Origin: Pseudomonas sediminis
Lineage (GTDB): Bacteria > Pseudomonadota > Gammaproteobacteria > Pseudomonadales > Pseudomonadaceae
Length of the DNA stretch: 64,000 nucleotides
Assembly (NCBI RefSeq): GCF_002741105.1
Contig: NZ_NIQU01000005.1
Location: forward strand, 275,149-339,148
Direction of reading: 5' to 3'
The notes under the pieces are model-generated. The model searched no databases, was not told the DNA's origin, and worked only from the letters and a program-made list of their open reading frames with translations. Within the stretch, counting starts at the first letter, position 1. The number at the start of each line of letters is the position of its first letter. Positions 1-9,031 of this stretch are shown piece by piece. A program made the position numbers and the translations under genes.

Positions 1-1266
1 CCGCGTGAAACGCTGCTGGAGGCGGTTGAGCACATCAAGGTCGAGCTGCAGCAGCGCCTGGAGTACCTGCGCGGTGCCAATAAGCTGGTGGAGGCGCAGC
101 GTCTGGAGCAGCGCACCCGCTTCGATCTGGAGATGATTCTCGAACTGGGCTACTGCAACGGCATCGAAAACTACTCACGCTACCTCTCGGGTCGCCCGGC
201 TGGCGCGCCGCCGCCCACTCTTTATGACTACCTGCCTGATGAAGCTCTGCTGGTGATTGATGAGTCCCACGTCTCGGTGCCGCAGGTCGGCGCGATGTAC
301 AAGGGCGACCGCTCGCGCAAGGAAACCCTGGTGGAATACGGCTTCCGCCTGCCTTCGGCGCTGGACAACCGACCGATGCGCTTCGAGGAGTGGGAGGCGG
401 CCAGCCCGCAGACCATTTTCGTGTCCGCCACGCCTGGGCCTTACGAGGGCGAGCATGCCGGGCGTGTGGTGGAGCAGTTGGTGCGACCGACTGGCTTGGT
501 CGACCCGCAGATCGAGGTGCGCCCGGCGCGCACTCAGGTCGATGATCTGCTCTCGGAGATTCGTTTGCGCGTGGCGGCGGGCGATCGTGTGCTGGTCACC
601 ACGCTGACCAAGCGCATGGCCGAGGACTTGACCGATTACCTGGGTGATCACGACGTCAAGGTGCGTTACCTGCACTCGGACATCGATACCGTTGAGCGGG
701 TGGAGATCATTCGCGACCTGCGTCTGGGCGCCTTCGACGTGCTGGTGGGTATCAACCTGCTGCGTGAGGGCTTGGACATGCCCGAGGTATCGCTGGTGGC
801 GATCCTCGATGCGGACAAGGAAGGCTTCCTGCGCAGCGAGCGCTCGCTGATCCAGACCATCGGCCGCGCGGCGCGTAACCTCAACGGTCGAGCGATTCTC
901 TACGCCGACAACATGACCGGCTCGATGCAGCGCGCCATCGGCGAGACCGAGCGGCGTCGTGCCAAGCAGATCGCCTTCAACGAAGCCAACGGCATCGTGC
1001 CCAAGGGCGTGCAGAAGGACGTCAAGGACATCCTCGAAGGCGCCGTGGTGCCCGGTGCGCGAAGCAACAAGCGCAAGGGCATGGCCAAGGCGGCGGAGGA
1101 GAGCGCACGCTACGAGAACGAGCTGCGCTCGCCGAGCGAGATCACCAAGCGTATTCGTCAGCTGGAAGAGAAGATGTACGCCCTGGCGCGCGATCTGGAG
1201 TTCGAGGCCGCCGCGCAGTTACGTGATGAGATTCAGAAGCTGCGGGATCGGTTGCTGCAGGTTTGA
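1..1266 (+). CDS. uvrB: UvrABC system protein B, 3' part
   Basis: UvrB is the damage-verifying helicase-like subunit of nucleotide excision repair. It is loaded by UvrA and then recruits UvrC. The reading frame is open from the first base of the window, so the start lies upstream. About 421 residues are present, against roughly 670 in pseudomonads, so the N-terminal part with the Walker A motif is missing. Visible features are the DESH motif of the helicase core, the helicase C-terminal domain ([13 protein letters not shown] and QTIGRAARN) and a C-terminal UVR domain ([20 protein letters not shown]) that contacts UvrC. The gene is truncated only by the window edge. Confidence 0.97.
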   Translation, partial: PRETLLEAVEHIKVELQQRLEYLRGANKLVEAQRLEQRTRFDLEMILELGYCNGIENYSRYLSGRPAGAPPPTLYDYLPDEALLVIDESHVSVPQVGAMYKGDRSRKETLVEYGFRLPSALDNRPMRFEEWEAASPQTIFVSATPGPYEGEHAGRVVEQLVRPTGLVDPQIEVRPARTQVDDLLSEIRLRVAAGDRVLVTTLTKRMAEDLTDYLGDHDVKVRYLHSDIDTVERVEIIRDLRLGAFDVLVGINLLREGLDMPEVSLVAILDADKEGFLRSERSLIQTIGRAARNLNGRAILYADNMTGSMQRAIGETERRRAKQIAFNEANGIVPKGVQKDVKDILEGAVVPGARSNKRKGMAKAAEESARYENELRSPSEITKRIRQLEEKMYALARDLEFEAAAQLRDEIQKLRDRLLQV

Positions 1267-1281
1267 TCTCGGGCGGTCGCC

Positions 1282-1402
1282 CCCGGATTGCATCCGGGCT
1301 ATGCCTCGGCGCATCGCGTAGGGTGGATGACGCTCTTCTCATTCACCCTACGACTACATTGATCGCCATCTGGTGGATGTAAAAAGCGACATCCACCCTA
1401 CG
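1282..1402. repeat. REP-like palindromes downstream of uvrB
   Basis: Three inverted elements fill the uvrB-efflux gap. A short CCCGGAT/ATCCGGG palindrome lies at 1282-1300. A GTAGGGTGGATG element faces CATTCACCCTACG at 1317-1352. A GTGGATGT/ACATCCAC hairpin with an 8-base loop and a flanking CCCTACG lies at 1373-1402. They resemble the CCCTACG-type repeats found elsewhere in the window. The last hairpin could also limit read-through between the converging genes. Confidence 0.6.
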
Positions 1403-1413
1403 TGGTAGGTGCC

Positions 1414-2967
1414 TCAATGCCCTGCGCCACCGCCCGCCATGTTCTGCGGCAGCTTTCGTGTCAGCAGGATCGCCAGCATGCTCACGCCCAGGGCGATGCC
1501 GATGAAGTGGAAGGCGTCGTTGTAGGCCATGATGATCGCTTGCTCATGCACCATCTGGCTGAGCTTGGCCAGCGCTGCCTGTTCGCTGCCCAATGTCTGC
1601 GTCAGCAGGTGCAGGCGTTCCTCTACCTGCGGGTTGGTCGGCACGATGGATTCGCGCAGGTAGTCGAAATAGACCTTGGCGCGGGCATCCAGCAGGGTGG
1701 CTAGCAGGGCGATGCCGATTGCTCCGCCAAGGTTGCGCAGGATGTTGAACAGGCTGGAGGCCGAGCCGGCATCCTGCGGCAGGATGTAGGCGGTGGCGAT
1801 CAGCGACACCGTGACCATCACCAGCGGCTGGCCCAGAGCGCGGACGATCTGGATGTGCTGGAACTGCTCGCCTGCGAAGTCCGGGTTGAGCACGCCGGAG
1901 AAGAAACTCGCCGCGCCGAACAGGGCGAAGCCTAGGGCGCATAGCCATTTTGGCGAGATGATCTTCATCAACTTGGGCACCAGAGGGATCAGAAACAGCT
2001 GCGGCACGCCCATCCACATGATCACTTCGCCGATCTGCAGGGCGTTGTAGCCCTGGATCTGCGCCAGGTACAGCGGCAGCACATAGATCGATCCATATAG
2101 CCCGACACCGAGCCCCAGGCTGGAAATGCTGGCCAGGCCGAAGTTGCGTTCGCGCAGCACGCCCAGGTTGATCAGCGGGTTGGGCCGGGATATCTGCAGG
2201 ATGACGAACAGGATCAGGCTGACCAGCGCCACGCTGCCCAGGCCGACGATCAGTTGCGATTCCAGCCAGTCCTTGCGGTGGCCTTCTTCGAGAAACACCT
2301 GCAGACAGCCCAGGCCCAGACCTAGGGTGGCGATCCCGGCGTAGTCGGTGGTCTTCAGCAGTTCCCAGTGCGGCGCCTTCTTTTCCAGGCCATAGAGCAG
2401 GCCGGCGATCATGATCAGGCCGGGCGGCACATTGATGTAGAAGATGTATTCCCAACCCCAATTCTCGGTCAGCCAGCCGCCCAGCGTCGGGCCGATGGAG
2501 GGGGCGAAGGTGGCGGTAATGGCGAACAGGGCCATGCCCTTGGCGCGGTGGTGCTCGGGGAGCTTGATCAGTGTCATGGTGAACGCCAGCGGGATCAGTG
2601 CGCCGCCAGTGAACCCCTGCAGGGCGCGGAACACGATCATGCTCTCCAGGCTCCAGGCCAGGGAGCACAGCAGCGAGGCGATCAGAAAGCCCACTGACAC
2701 CCACACAGCCAGGCGCCGCGCCGAGAGCAGCTGCACCAGCCAGGCGGTGAGCGGGATCATGATGATCTCGGCTACCAGATAGGACGTGGAAATCCACGAG
2801 CCTTCCTCAAGCGTGGCGGACAGCGCGCCTTGGATGTCCTTGAGCGAGGAGTTGGTGATCTGGATATCCAGCACCGCCATGAAAGCGCCGAGCATGGTGC
2901 TCATCACCGCGATCCAGTCGCGGCGGCTGGGTTCCGCCGTGGGGCGGACCAGTGCATCACCCGCCAT
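1414..2967 (-). CDS. DHA2-family MFS drug efflux transporter (EmrB type)
   Basis: A 517-residue proton-driven inner-membrane transporter with about 14 hydrophobic segments. The DHA2/EmrB features are an N-terminal segment with FMAVLDIQITNSSLKDI, WISTSYLVAEIIMIPL, and FRALQGFTGGALIPLAF in the middle of the first half. It is expected to pair with the HlyD-type adaptor encoded just upstream and an outer-membrane channel, exporting amphipathic toxic compounds. Its start codon lies inside the 3' end of the adaptor gene (11-bp overlap), which supports translational coupling. The substrate cannot be read from the sequence. Confidence 0.92.
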   Translation of the reverse strand: MAGDALVRPTAEPSRRDWIAVMSTMLGAFMAVLDIQITNSSLKDIQGALSATLEEGSWISTSYLVAEIIMIPLTAWLVQLLSARRLAVWVSVGFLIASLLCSLAWSLESMIVFRALQGFTGGALIPLAFTMTLIKLPEHHRAKGMALFAITATFAPSIGPTLGGWLTENWGWEYIFYINVPPGLIMIAGLLYGLEKKAPHWELLKTTDYAGIATLGLGLGCLQVFLEEGHRKDWLESQLIVGLGSVALVSLILFVILQISRPNPLINLGVLRERNFGLASISSLGLGVGLYGSIYVLPLYLAQIQGYNALQIGEVIMWMGVPQLFLIPLVPKLMKIISPKWLCALGFALFGAASFFSGVLNPDFAGEQFQHIQIVRALGQPLVMVTVSLIATAYILPQDAGSASSLFNILRNLGGAIGIALLATLLDARAKVYFDYLRESIVPTNPQVEERLHLLTQTLGSEQAALAKLSQMVHEQAIIMAYNDAFHFIGIALGVSMLAILLTRKLPQNMAGGGAGH

Positions 2968-4006
2968 GGCTGTCGTCGCTGCGCAGATCCACGGTGACCT
3001 CTACCGACATGCCGGGGCGGATCAGCCCGCGCAACGGGTTGTCAGCGGCGAAGGTCAGCTTGACCGGAATGCGCTGCACCACCTTGGTGAAGTTGCCGGT
3101 GGCGTTGTCTGGTGGCAGCAGGCTGAACTGCGCGCCGGAGGCGGCGAACAGGCTGTCGATGCGGCCTTCGATGGGCGTGTCCGGGTAGCTGTCGAACAAC
3201 AGTTCGGCTTTCTGCCTTGGGCGCATGCGGCCGATCTGGGTTTCCTTGAAGTTGGCCTGGATCCAGATGTCCTGATCCGGCACCAGCGACAGTAGATAGG
3301 TGCCGCTTTGCACCACCTGGCCCTCGCGCGCCGAGCGCTGGCCGACCATGCCGCTGATCGGCGCGTGAATCTGCGTGCGCGAGAGATTGAGGTCGGCTTG
3401 TTCCAGGTCGGCCTGGGCGGAAAGGATCAGCGCGTCCAGGCGTTTCAGCTCGGCTTCCAGGCTGGCTACCTGCTGGCGCTGCGCCTGCAAATCGGCCTGA
3501 GCTTTGGCCACTTGGGAGCGGGCCACGCGGTTGTCGGCAGCCAGGGTGGTGACGCGCTCTTCGGAGACATAACCCGGCTTGCGCAGGGTCTGGGCGCGGC
3601 CGAGATCTAGCTTGGAGCGGTCGAGGGTCGCCTGGCTGGCTGCGACGTCGGCCTGGCTGGCGGCAATCAGGCTGGCCTGCTGGTCGAGCTTGCTCTGCGC
3701 CTGGGTGCGTTCGGCCTGATGGGTTTCCAGAGCGGCGAGGGCGCGTTGACGGGCCAGGCGGAAGTCGGCGTCTTCCAGCACTGCCAGAAGCTGGCCGGCT
3801 TCGACATGCTGGTTGTCACGCACCAGTACCTTTTCGATCCGTGCGTTCAGTTGGCTGGAGAGGCGGGTGATCTCACCCTGCACGTACGCATTGTCCGTGC
3901 TCTCGTGGTAGCGACCGACCAGCAGCCAGTGGGCGAGCAGGGCACCGGCGATCAACACCAGGAGGATCACGAAGACGAGGAGGCGACGTTGCAGTTTGGC
4001 AGGCAT
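2957..4006 (-). CDS. HlyD/EmrA-family membrane fusion protein
   Basis: A 349-residue periplasmic adaptor of a tripartite efflux pump. One N-terminal membrane anchor (residues about 8-30, LLVFVILLVLIAGALLAHWL) precedes the barrel-sandwich half GEITRLSSQLNARIEKVLV, a long alpha-helical hairpin rich in Gln, Ala and Leu (about 80-215), and the returning half with LSRTQIHAPISGMVGQRSA. It overlaps the transporter gene and is first in the operon. A LysR regulator gene lies divergently 107 bases upstream, so the pair is probably controlled by that regulator. No outer-membrane channel is encoded here, so TolC/OprM-type partners must come from elsewhere. Confidence 0.92.
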   Translation of the reverse strand: MPAKLQRRLLVFVILLVLIAGALLAHWLLVGRYHESTDNAYVQGEITRLSSQLNARIEKVLVRDNQHVEAGQLLAVLEDADFRLARQRALAALETHQAERTQAQSKLDQQASLIAASQADVAASQATLDRSKLDLGRAQTLRKPGYVSEERVTTLAADNRVARSQVAKAQADLQAQRQQVASLEAELKRLDALILSAQADLEQADLNLSRTQIHAPISGMVGQRSAREGQVVQSGTYLLSLVPDQDIWIQANFKETQIGRMRPRQKAELLFDSYPDTPIEGRIDSLFAASGAQFSLLPPDNATGNFTKVVQRIPVKLTFAADNPLRGLIRPGMSVEVTVDLRSDDSHGG

Positions 4007-4113
4007 GCTTGAGGCTCAAGGGGCGTCATGGAAGTGTAAGTAAATTTAACAGCGTTCCCTTTTCGCTAGTAGACTCTCGACTTGGCATGCTTTGTTGCGT
4101 ATGAGGAACAATC

Positions 4114-5034
4114 ATGGGGCTCGATGATGCTTTGATTTTTACCCGGGTGGTGGAGTGCCACAGCTTCACGCAGGCGGCGACCAGCCTGGGAATGCAGAAG
4201 TCGACGGTGAGCCGTCGCATTGCGTTGCTCGAAGAACGCCTTGGCGTGCGTCTGCTCAATCGCACCACGCGCAAGTTGCGCCTGACCGAGGTGGGCCAGG
4301 CTTACTACGAGCGTTGCCGGCAGATCATGCTCGACTTCGCCGAGGCCGAGCAGGCGGTGATGCAGCTGCAGCGAGAGCCGTCGGGGCTGTTGCGGATCAC
4401 CTCACCCACCGAGTTCGGCCAGCTGTTTCTCGGGCGAGTGCTGGGCGAGTTCATGCGTCAGTACCCGCAGATCGACGCGGAGGTGGAGCTGACTTCACGC
4501 TCGGTCGATCCGCTGGAGGAGGGCGTGGATATCTCTATCCAGGTCGGCCAGCCGCAGGATTCCACGCTGATCGCGCGCAAGCTGTTCGAAAGTGGCCGGC
4601 GCCTATGCGCCAGCCCTGCCTACCTCGCAGCGCACGGTACGCCGCGCAGCGTTGCCGAGCTGGAGGGGCATCGGGCGATCCTCCTGCAGCACGATGCGCC
4701 GCGTTATTGGCCGCTGCTGGGCGAGCATCTGCCGTGTCAGCGAGTGATGACCTGCAACAACATCACCTTCGCCCGTGAGGCGACGCTGGCAGGTGCAGGG
4801 ATTTGCGGGCTGCCGGTGATGATCAGTGAGGAGGCGGTGCGCAGCGGGCGCCTGGTCGAGCTGCTGCCTGAGGCGCGCTTGCCGGTAGGTGAGGTGTATG
4901 CCATCTACCCGTCACGACGCTTCCAGGCGATGAAGGTCAAGACCTTCCTCGACTTCCTCATCGCCAGCTTGCCCATCACTCGTGGCGGGTTGCTGGAGCC
5001 AGGTGCCGCCGGCCTGCTAACATCGTCCGCTTGA
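4114..5034 (+). CDS. LysR-family transcriptional regulator
   Basis: A 306-residue LysR-type regulator with an N-terminal winged helix-turn-helix (residues about 1-60, including FTQAATSLGMQKSTVSRRIA) and a C-terminal periplasmic-binding-protein-like effector domain. The sequence RLLNRTTRKLRLTEVGQAYY is typical of the AaeR/DsdC-like branch that often sits beside efflux genes. It is divergent from the HlyD/MFS pair, so it is the likely regulator of those genes. The start is the ATG at 4114. A TTGTT-N10-AACAA inverted repeat at 4092-4111 lies directly ahead of it and could be a binding half-site. The effector is unknown. Confidence 0.9.
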   Translation: MGLDDALIFTRVVECHSFTQAATSLGMQKSTVSRRIALLEERLGVRLLNRTTRKLRLTEVGQAYYERCRQIMLDFAEAEQAVMQLQREPSGLLRITSPTEFGQLFLGRVLGEFMRQYPQIDAEVELTSRSVDPLEEGVDISIQVGQPQDSTLIARKLFESGRRLCASPAYLAAHGTPRSVAELEGHRAILLQHDAPRYWPLLGEHLPCQRVMTCNNITFAREATLAGAGICGLPVMISEEAVRSGRLVELLPEARLPVGEVYAIYPSRRFQAMKVKTFLDFLIASLPITRGGLLEPGAAGLLTSSA

Positions 5035-5067
5035 TTCAATCCTCGTGTCTTCCTTCCGAGAGCATTC

Positions 5068-6549
5068 ATGACCACCGTCCGTACCCGTATCGCGCCATCG
5101 CCAACTGGCGACCCCCATGTCGGCACCGCCTATATCGCGCTGTTCAACCTGTGTTTTGCCCGTCAGCATGGTGGCCAGTTCATCCTGCGCATCGAGGACA
5201 CCGACCAGGTTCGTTCCACGCGTGAGTCCGAGCAGCAGATTTTCGACGCACTGCGTTGGCTGGGTATCGAATGGGACGAAGGCCCGGACGTTGGCGGCCC
5301 GCACGGCCCGTATCGGCAGAGCGAGCGTGGCGAGATCTACAAAAAGTACTCCGATGAGCTGGTCGGCAAGGGCCATGCTTTCCCGTGCTTCTGCTCCGCA
5401 GAGCGCCTCGATGAAGTGCGTGCGCAGCAGATGGCCAACAAGGAAACTCCGCGTTACGACGGCCATTGTATGCACCTGGAGCCAGCTGAGGCGCAGCGCC
5501 GCATCGCCGCAGGTGAGTCGCACGTCGTGCGCATGAAGGTGCCCAGCGAGGGCGTCTGCGTGGTGCCGGACATGCTGCGTGGCAATGTCGAGATCCCATG
5601 GGACCGCATGGACATGCAGGTGCTGATGAAGGCCGATGGCCTGCCGACCTACTTCCTGGCCAACGTGGTCGACGATCATCTGATGGGTATTACCCACGTG
5701 CTGCGCGGTGAGGAATGGCTGCCGTCCGCGCCCAAGCTGATCAAGCTGTACGAGTACTTCGGCTGGGAACAGCCGGCGCTGTGCTACATGCCGCTGCTGC
5801 GTAATCCGGACAAGAGCAAGCTGTCCAAGCGCAAGAACCCCACCAGTATCACCTTCTACGAGCGCATGGGTTACCTGCCGCAGGCTATGCTCAACTACCT
5901 CGGCCGTATGGGCTGGTCAATGCCGGACGAGCGCGAGAAGTTCTCCCTGGGCGAGATGATCGAGCACTTCGACATCAACCGCGTGTCGCTGGGCGGGCCG
6001 ATCTTCGATCTGGAGAAGCTGTCTTGGCTCAACGGTCAATGGCTGCGGGAGCTGCCGGTGGAAACCTTCGCCGCTGAAGTGCAGAAGTGGGCCCTGAACC
6101 CCGAATACCTGATGAAAATCGCGCCGCATGTGCAGGGCAGGGTGGAAACCTTCAGCCAGATCGCACCGCTGGCCGGTTTCTTCTTCTCTGGCGGTCTGAA
6201 CCTGGATGCCAAGCTGTTCGAGCACAAGAAACTGTCGCCTGATCAGGTGCGTCAGCTGATGCAGCTGATCCTGTGGAAGCTCGAATCGCTTCGCCAGTGG
6301 GAAAAGGAGCGCATCACCGGCTGCATTCAGGCGGTGGTCGAGCATCTTGAACTGAAGCTGCGTGACGCCATGCCGCTGATGTTCGCGGCGATCACCGGCC
6401 AGGCCAGCTCGGTATCGGTACTCGATGCCATGGAAATCCTCGGCCCGGACCTGACTCGTTTCCGTCTGCGCCAGGCTCTGGAGCTGCTCGGCGGCACCTC
6501 GAAGAAAGAGGCCAAGGAGTGGGAAAAGGTGCTGACGAGCATCGCTTGA
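5068..6549 (+). CDS. gltX: Glutamyl-tRNA synthetase
   Basis: Charges tRNA-Glu with glutamate (class Ib aminoacyl-tRNA synthetase, cytoplasm). The 493-residue product has the HIGH-class motif as [12 protein letters not shown] near residue 10 and the KMSKS-class loop as KLSKR at residues 251-255. Candidate zinc ligands are Cys107, Cys109, Cys134 and His136 in the CFC...GHCMH arrangement. The length fits the family. It starts 33 bases after the LysR gene on the same strand. Notably, tRNA-Glu genes follow about 340 bases downstream. Confidence 0.98.
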   Translation: MTTVRTRIAPSPTGDPHVGTAYIALFNLCFARQHGGQFILRIEDTDQVRSTRESEQQIFDALRWLGIEWDEGPDVGGPHGPYRQSERGEIYKKYSDELVGKGHAFPCFCSAERLDEVRAQQMANKETPRYDGHCMHLEPAEAQRRIAAGESHVVRMKVPSEGVCVVPDMLRGNVEIPWDRMDMQVLMKADGLPTYFLANVVDDHLMGITHVLRGEEWLPSAPKLIKLYEYFGWEQPALCYMPLLRNPDKSKLSKRKNPTSITFYERMGYLPQAMLNYLGRMGWSMPDEREKFSLGEMIEHFDINRVSLGGPIFDLEKLSWLNGQWLRELPVETFAAEVQKWALNPEYLMKIAPHVQGRVETFSQIAPLAGFFFSGGLNLDAKLFEHKKLSPDQVRQLMQLILWKLESLRQWEKERITGCIQAVVEHLELKLRDAMPLMFAAITGQASSVSVLDAMEILGPDLTRFRLRQALELLGGTSKKEAKEWEKVLTSIA

Positions 6550-6555
6550 TGCTTT

Positions 6556-6620
6556 CGTAGGGTGCGCCGTGCGCACCGACTTGACTGTGGTTGTATGCGG
6601 TGCGCACAGCGCACCCTACG
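6556..6620. repeat. REP-like inverted repeat (GTAGGGTGCGCC family)
   Basis: CGTAGGGTGCGCCGTGCGCA on the left faces TGCGCACAGCGCACCCTACG on the right across a short spacer, forming a long imperfect hairpin directly after gltX. The same pair of arms recurs near 13.7, 20.3, 49.7 and 54.1 kb, so this is a dispersed intergenic repeat and not a gltX-specific structure. Confidence 0.75.
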
Positions 6621-6703
6621 ATTTAGGTCGGCGTTTGATTCTTGGTTTGGCTCTAAGTAATTGTTCTAGTGGCAAAAACTTTGGGCTGGCCGGAAAAATG
6701 TTG

Positions 6704-6732
6704 TTGACAGCCAATCGGGGCACTCTTAACAT
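6704..6732 (+). promoter_or_regulatory. sigma70 promoter of the tRNA array
   Basis: A consensus TTGACA -35 box at 6704-6709 is separated by exactly 17 bases from TAACAT at 6727-6732. A GC-rich GCGCCCC stretch follows, like the discriminators of stringently controlled stable-RNA promoters. The first tRNA begins 18 bases after the -10 box. Confidence 0.8.
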
Positions 6733-6750
6733 GCGCCCCGTCCTCGAGAT

Positions 6751-6826
<76 letters not shown>

Positions 6827-6886
6827 ATCTCGGCTCCTTCGGGAGTGCCAGAATCGATGTGAGTCGATTCACGATCAGGGTCTTGC

Positions 6887-6962
6887 GTCCCCTTCGTCTA
6901 GTGGCCTAGGACACCGCCCTTTCACGGCGGTAACAGGGGTTCGAGTCCCCTAGGGGACGCCA
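6887..6962 (+). tRNA. tRNA-Glu (TTC), copy 1
   Basis: A 76-base cloverleaf with acceptor arms GTCCCC/GGGGAC, anticodon stem CCGCC/GGCGG with loop CTTTCAC (anticodon UUC), T-arm GGGGTTCGAGTCCCC and encoded CCA. It lies 60 bases after the first tRNA-Ala and belongs to the same transcription unit. Confidence 0.97.
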
Positions 6963-7010
6963 TTTATTCCAGCCGCAACGTCCAGGCGTTGCAGCCGACC
7001 GCAAGGTTTC

Positions 7011-7086
<76 letters not shown>

Positions 7087-7134
7087 AACACTGACAAGAC
7101 CAGCTGAGTGCTGGCCTTGTTCTTCGAAGGTTTT

Positions 7135-7210
7135 GTCCCCTTCGTCTAGTGGCCTAGGACACCGCCCTTTCACGGCGGTAACAGGGGTTCGAGTCCCCTA
7201 GGGGACGCCA
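7135..7210 (+). tRNA. tRNA-Glu (TTC), copy 2
   Basis: Identical to the tRNA-Glu at 6887-6962. It lies 48 bases after the second tRNA-Ala. The spacer carries the CCAGC/GCTGG hairpin that recurs in the next spacer. Confidence 0.97.
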
Positions 7211-7257
7211 TTTTCCAGTCGCAGCGCTCAGGCGCTGCGAGCCGACCGCAAGGTTTC

Positions 7258-7333
<76 letters not shown>

Positions 7334-7371
7334 ATCACACAAGGCCAGCCTAGCGCTGGCCTTGTCGTTCG

Positions 7372-7446
7372 AAGAAGTTCGTCTAGTGGCCTAGGACACC
7401 GCCCTTTCACGGCGGTAACAGGGGTTCTGGTCGCCTAGGGACGCTA
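7372..7446 (+). pseudogene. Degenerate tRNA-Glu copy
   Basis: From TTCGTCTAGTGGCC through the D-arm and the anticodon arm (loop CTTTCAC), this stretch matches the two intact tRNA-Glu genes exactly. The 5' acceptor strand GTCCCC is replaced by AAGAAG, which cannot pair. The T-arm reads GGGGTTCTGGTCGCC in place of GGGGTTCGAGTCCCC. The 3' acceptor has lost a G, and the CCA is CTA. Compared with the previous spacer, roughly ten bases just before the tRNA appear deleted. It should not yield a functional tRNA. Confidence 0.85.
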
Positions 7447-7473
7447 TTTTTCTTGCCGCATTTGCGGAACCCA

Positions 7474-7504
7474 GGGGCCACCTCTTCGGAGGTGGCCCCT
7501 TTTT
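7474..7504 (+). terminator. Rho-independent terminator of the tRNA array
   Basis: A GGGGCCACCTC stem, TTCG tetraloop and GAGGTGGCCCC stem (7474-7499) are followed by a T run. This is an 11-bp perfect stem directly after the last tRNA-like unit. Confidence 0.92.
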
Positions 7505-7582
7505 GTTTTCGTCTCCCTTGTCTGGCGCTCGGCCTGCGCTTTCGTAGTGCGGACCAATGGTCGTACTGGTGGCTTGCAAATT

Positions 7583-7602
7583 AATATTATGACCGTAATA
7601 TT
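7583..7602. promoter_or_regulatory. Candidate TetR operator
   Basis: AATATTA-TGACCG-TAATATT is a perfect 7-base inverted repeat with a 6-base spacer. It lies 27 bases before the TetR-family start codon, a usual position for autorepression. Confidence 0.55.
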
Positions 7603-7628
7603 GCTTTCGTCATATAAAGGGCAAGACC

Positions 7629-8168
7629 ATGAGTGAGCGCAAGCGTGAAACCCGTCAACGCATCATCGCCGCGGCTGGCCGTGTACTCGCCGAGCGTGGG
7701 CCGGGCGACCCGGCCGTGGCCGAAGTGATGGCCGCCGCCGGGCTGACGGTGGGCGGTTTCTATGCGCATTTCGCCAGCAAGGACGCATTGATGCTCGAAG
7801 CCTTTCGCCAACTGCTCGCCGTCAGGCGGGGGCGCGTTGTAGAGATCGATCGGCGCATGACGGGCCGGGAGCGTCGGGTGTTGCTGGCAGCGTTCTATCT
7901 GTCGCGCCGGCACCGCGACAATGCTGACGAGCGCTGCCCGCTGCCCAGTTCGCTGGCGGAAATCGCGCGTTTGCCGGCGGGCTTTCGTCAGGCCCTGGCC
8001 GAGCACACCGAGTTGATGGTGGCGCATATGAGCGCCGCGCCTGAGGAGGCGGATGTGGCGCTGGCCGACCTGGCGCTGATGATCGGTGGTCTGGCACTGG
8101 CGCGGGCCTTGGGGCCAGGCGAGTTGTCCGACCGGGTGTTGCGTGCTGCCAAGTCGGCAGTTGTCTGA
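7629..8168 (+). CDS. TetR-family transcriptional regulator
   Basis: A 179-residue regulator. The N-terminal helix-turn-helix region (residues about 5-55, including GLTVGGFYAHFASKDALM) is typical of the TetR family, and the C-terminal helical ligand domain is divergent. The start ATG has the purine-rich AAAGGGCAAG ahead of it, and a perfect inverted repeat lies just upstream. The alpha/beta hydrolase gene starts 8 bases after its stop, so the two are probably co-transcribed and the hydrolase is the likely target. The ligand is unknown. Confidence 0.9.
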   Translation: MSERKRETRQRIIAAAGRVLAERGPGDPAVAEVMAAAGLTVGGFYAHFASKDALMLEAFRQLLAVRRGRVVEIDRRMTGRERRVLLAAFYLSRRHRDNADERCPLPSSLAEIARLPAGFRQALAEHTELMVAHMSAAPEEADVALADLALMIGGLALARALGPGELSDRVLRAAKSAVV

Positions 8169-8176
8169 AATCGAGC

Positions 8177-9031
8177 GTGAAGGAGAGGGTGATGAACCAG
8201 ATGACCTGGGTACGAGGTGTCAACGCAACGCTGGGCAGAGTCGCCCCGCAACTGATCGCCAGCCGTTTGCGTGAGCGCTTCATGACGCCACGCACGCAAC
8301 CGCCGCGAGACTGGGAGTTGCCGCTGCTGGCCAGTGCCGAGCGCATCACCCTGCGCTTTGGCTTGTCGGCGCTGCGCTGGGGGAGTGGGCCGACCGTGCT
8401 GCTGATGCATGGCTGGGAAGGGCGGCCAACCCAGTTTGCGTTGTTGATCCGCGGTCTGGTCGACGCAGGCTATGGCGTCATCGCACTGGATGCGCCTGCC
8501 CATGGCCGTTCACCTGGACGAGAAGCCAATGTGGTGCTGTTTGCGCGTGCATTGCTCGAGGCCGCCAGCGAGTTGCCGCCGCTGCGGGCCGTGATCGGTC
8601 ACTCGATGGGCGGTGCCAGCGCGCTGCTGGCCACACAAATGGGCTTACGCTGCGAGACGCTGGTGACCGTCGCCGCGCCCAGTCGCATCCTCGGACTGTT
8701 GCGCGGTTTCGCTCGATTCATGGGGTTGCCGGCCGAGGCGCGAGCGCATTTCGTTCGCGCCGTTGAAACGACGGCGGGCATCCCCGCGGCGCATCTCGAT
8801 GTGCAGCGTTATCAGCTGGATCTGCCGGGGCTGATCGTGCATGCCGAGGATGATCAGGTGGTGCCGGTAGGCGAGGCCGATCTGATTCACAAGGCCTGGT
8901 TCGACAGCCAGTTGCTGCGCTTGCCGGCGGGCGGACATCAGCGTCTGCTGAGCGATCCGCTGCTTCTGCAGGCTGTACTCGAGTTGTTGGAGCAAGTGCC
9001 TCAGGCGTCCTTGAAGGCTCTGGCCTCGTAG
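8177..9031 (+). CDS. Alpha/beta hydrolase
   Basis: A 284-residue cytoplasmic alpha/beta-hydrolase-fold enzyme. The oxyanion region LLMHGWEGRPTQF is near residue 75. The nucleophile elbow GHSMGG has Ser143. AEDDQVVP carries a candidate acid residue and GGHQRLL the likely histidine near the C-terminus. No signal peptide is seen. The start has AAGGAGAGG as ribosome-binding site, only 8 bases after the TetR stop. Its last 31 bases overlap the 3' end of the convergent diguanylate cyclase gene. The substrate cannot be inferred. Confidence 0.88.
   Translation: MKERVMNQMTWVRGVNATLGRVAPQLIASRLRERFMTPRTQPPRDWELPLLASAERITLRFGLSALRWGSGPTVLLMHGWEGRPTQFALLIRGLVDAGYGVIALDAPAHGRSPGREANVVLFARALLEAASELPPLRAVIGHSMGGASALLATQMGLRCETLVTVAAPSRILGLLRGFARFMGLPAEARAHFVRAVETTAGIPAAHLDVQRYQLDLPGLIVHAEDDQVVPVGEADLIHKAWFDSQLLRLPAGGHQRLLSDPLLLQAVLELLEQVPQASLKALAS

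Noticed and set aside
7391..7579. Open frames across the tRNA array on the minus strand
   Set aside because: They translate the repeated tRNA sequence (same peptide from each copy) and have no coding meaning.
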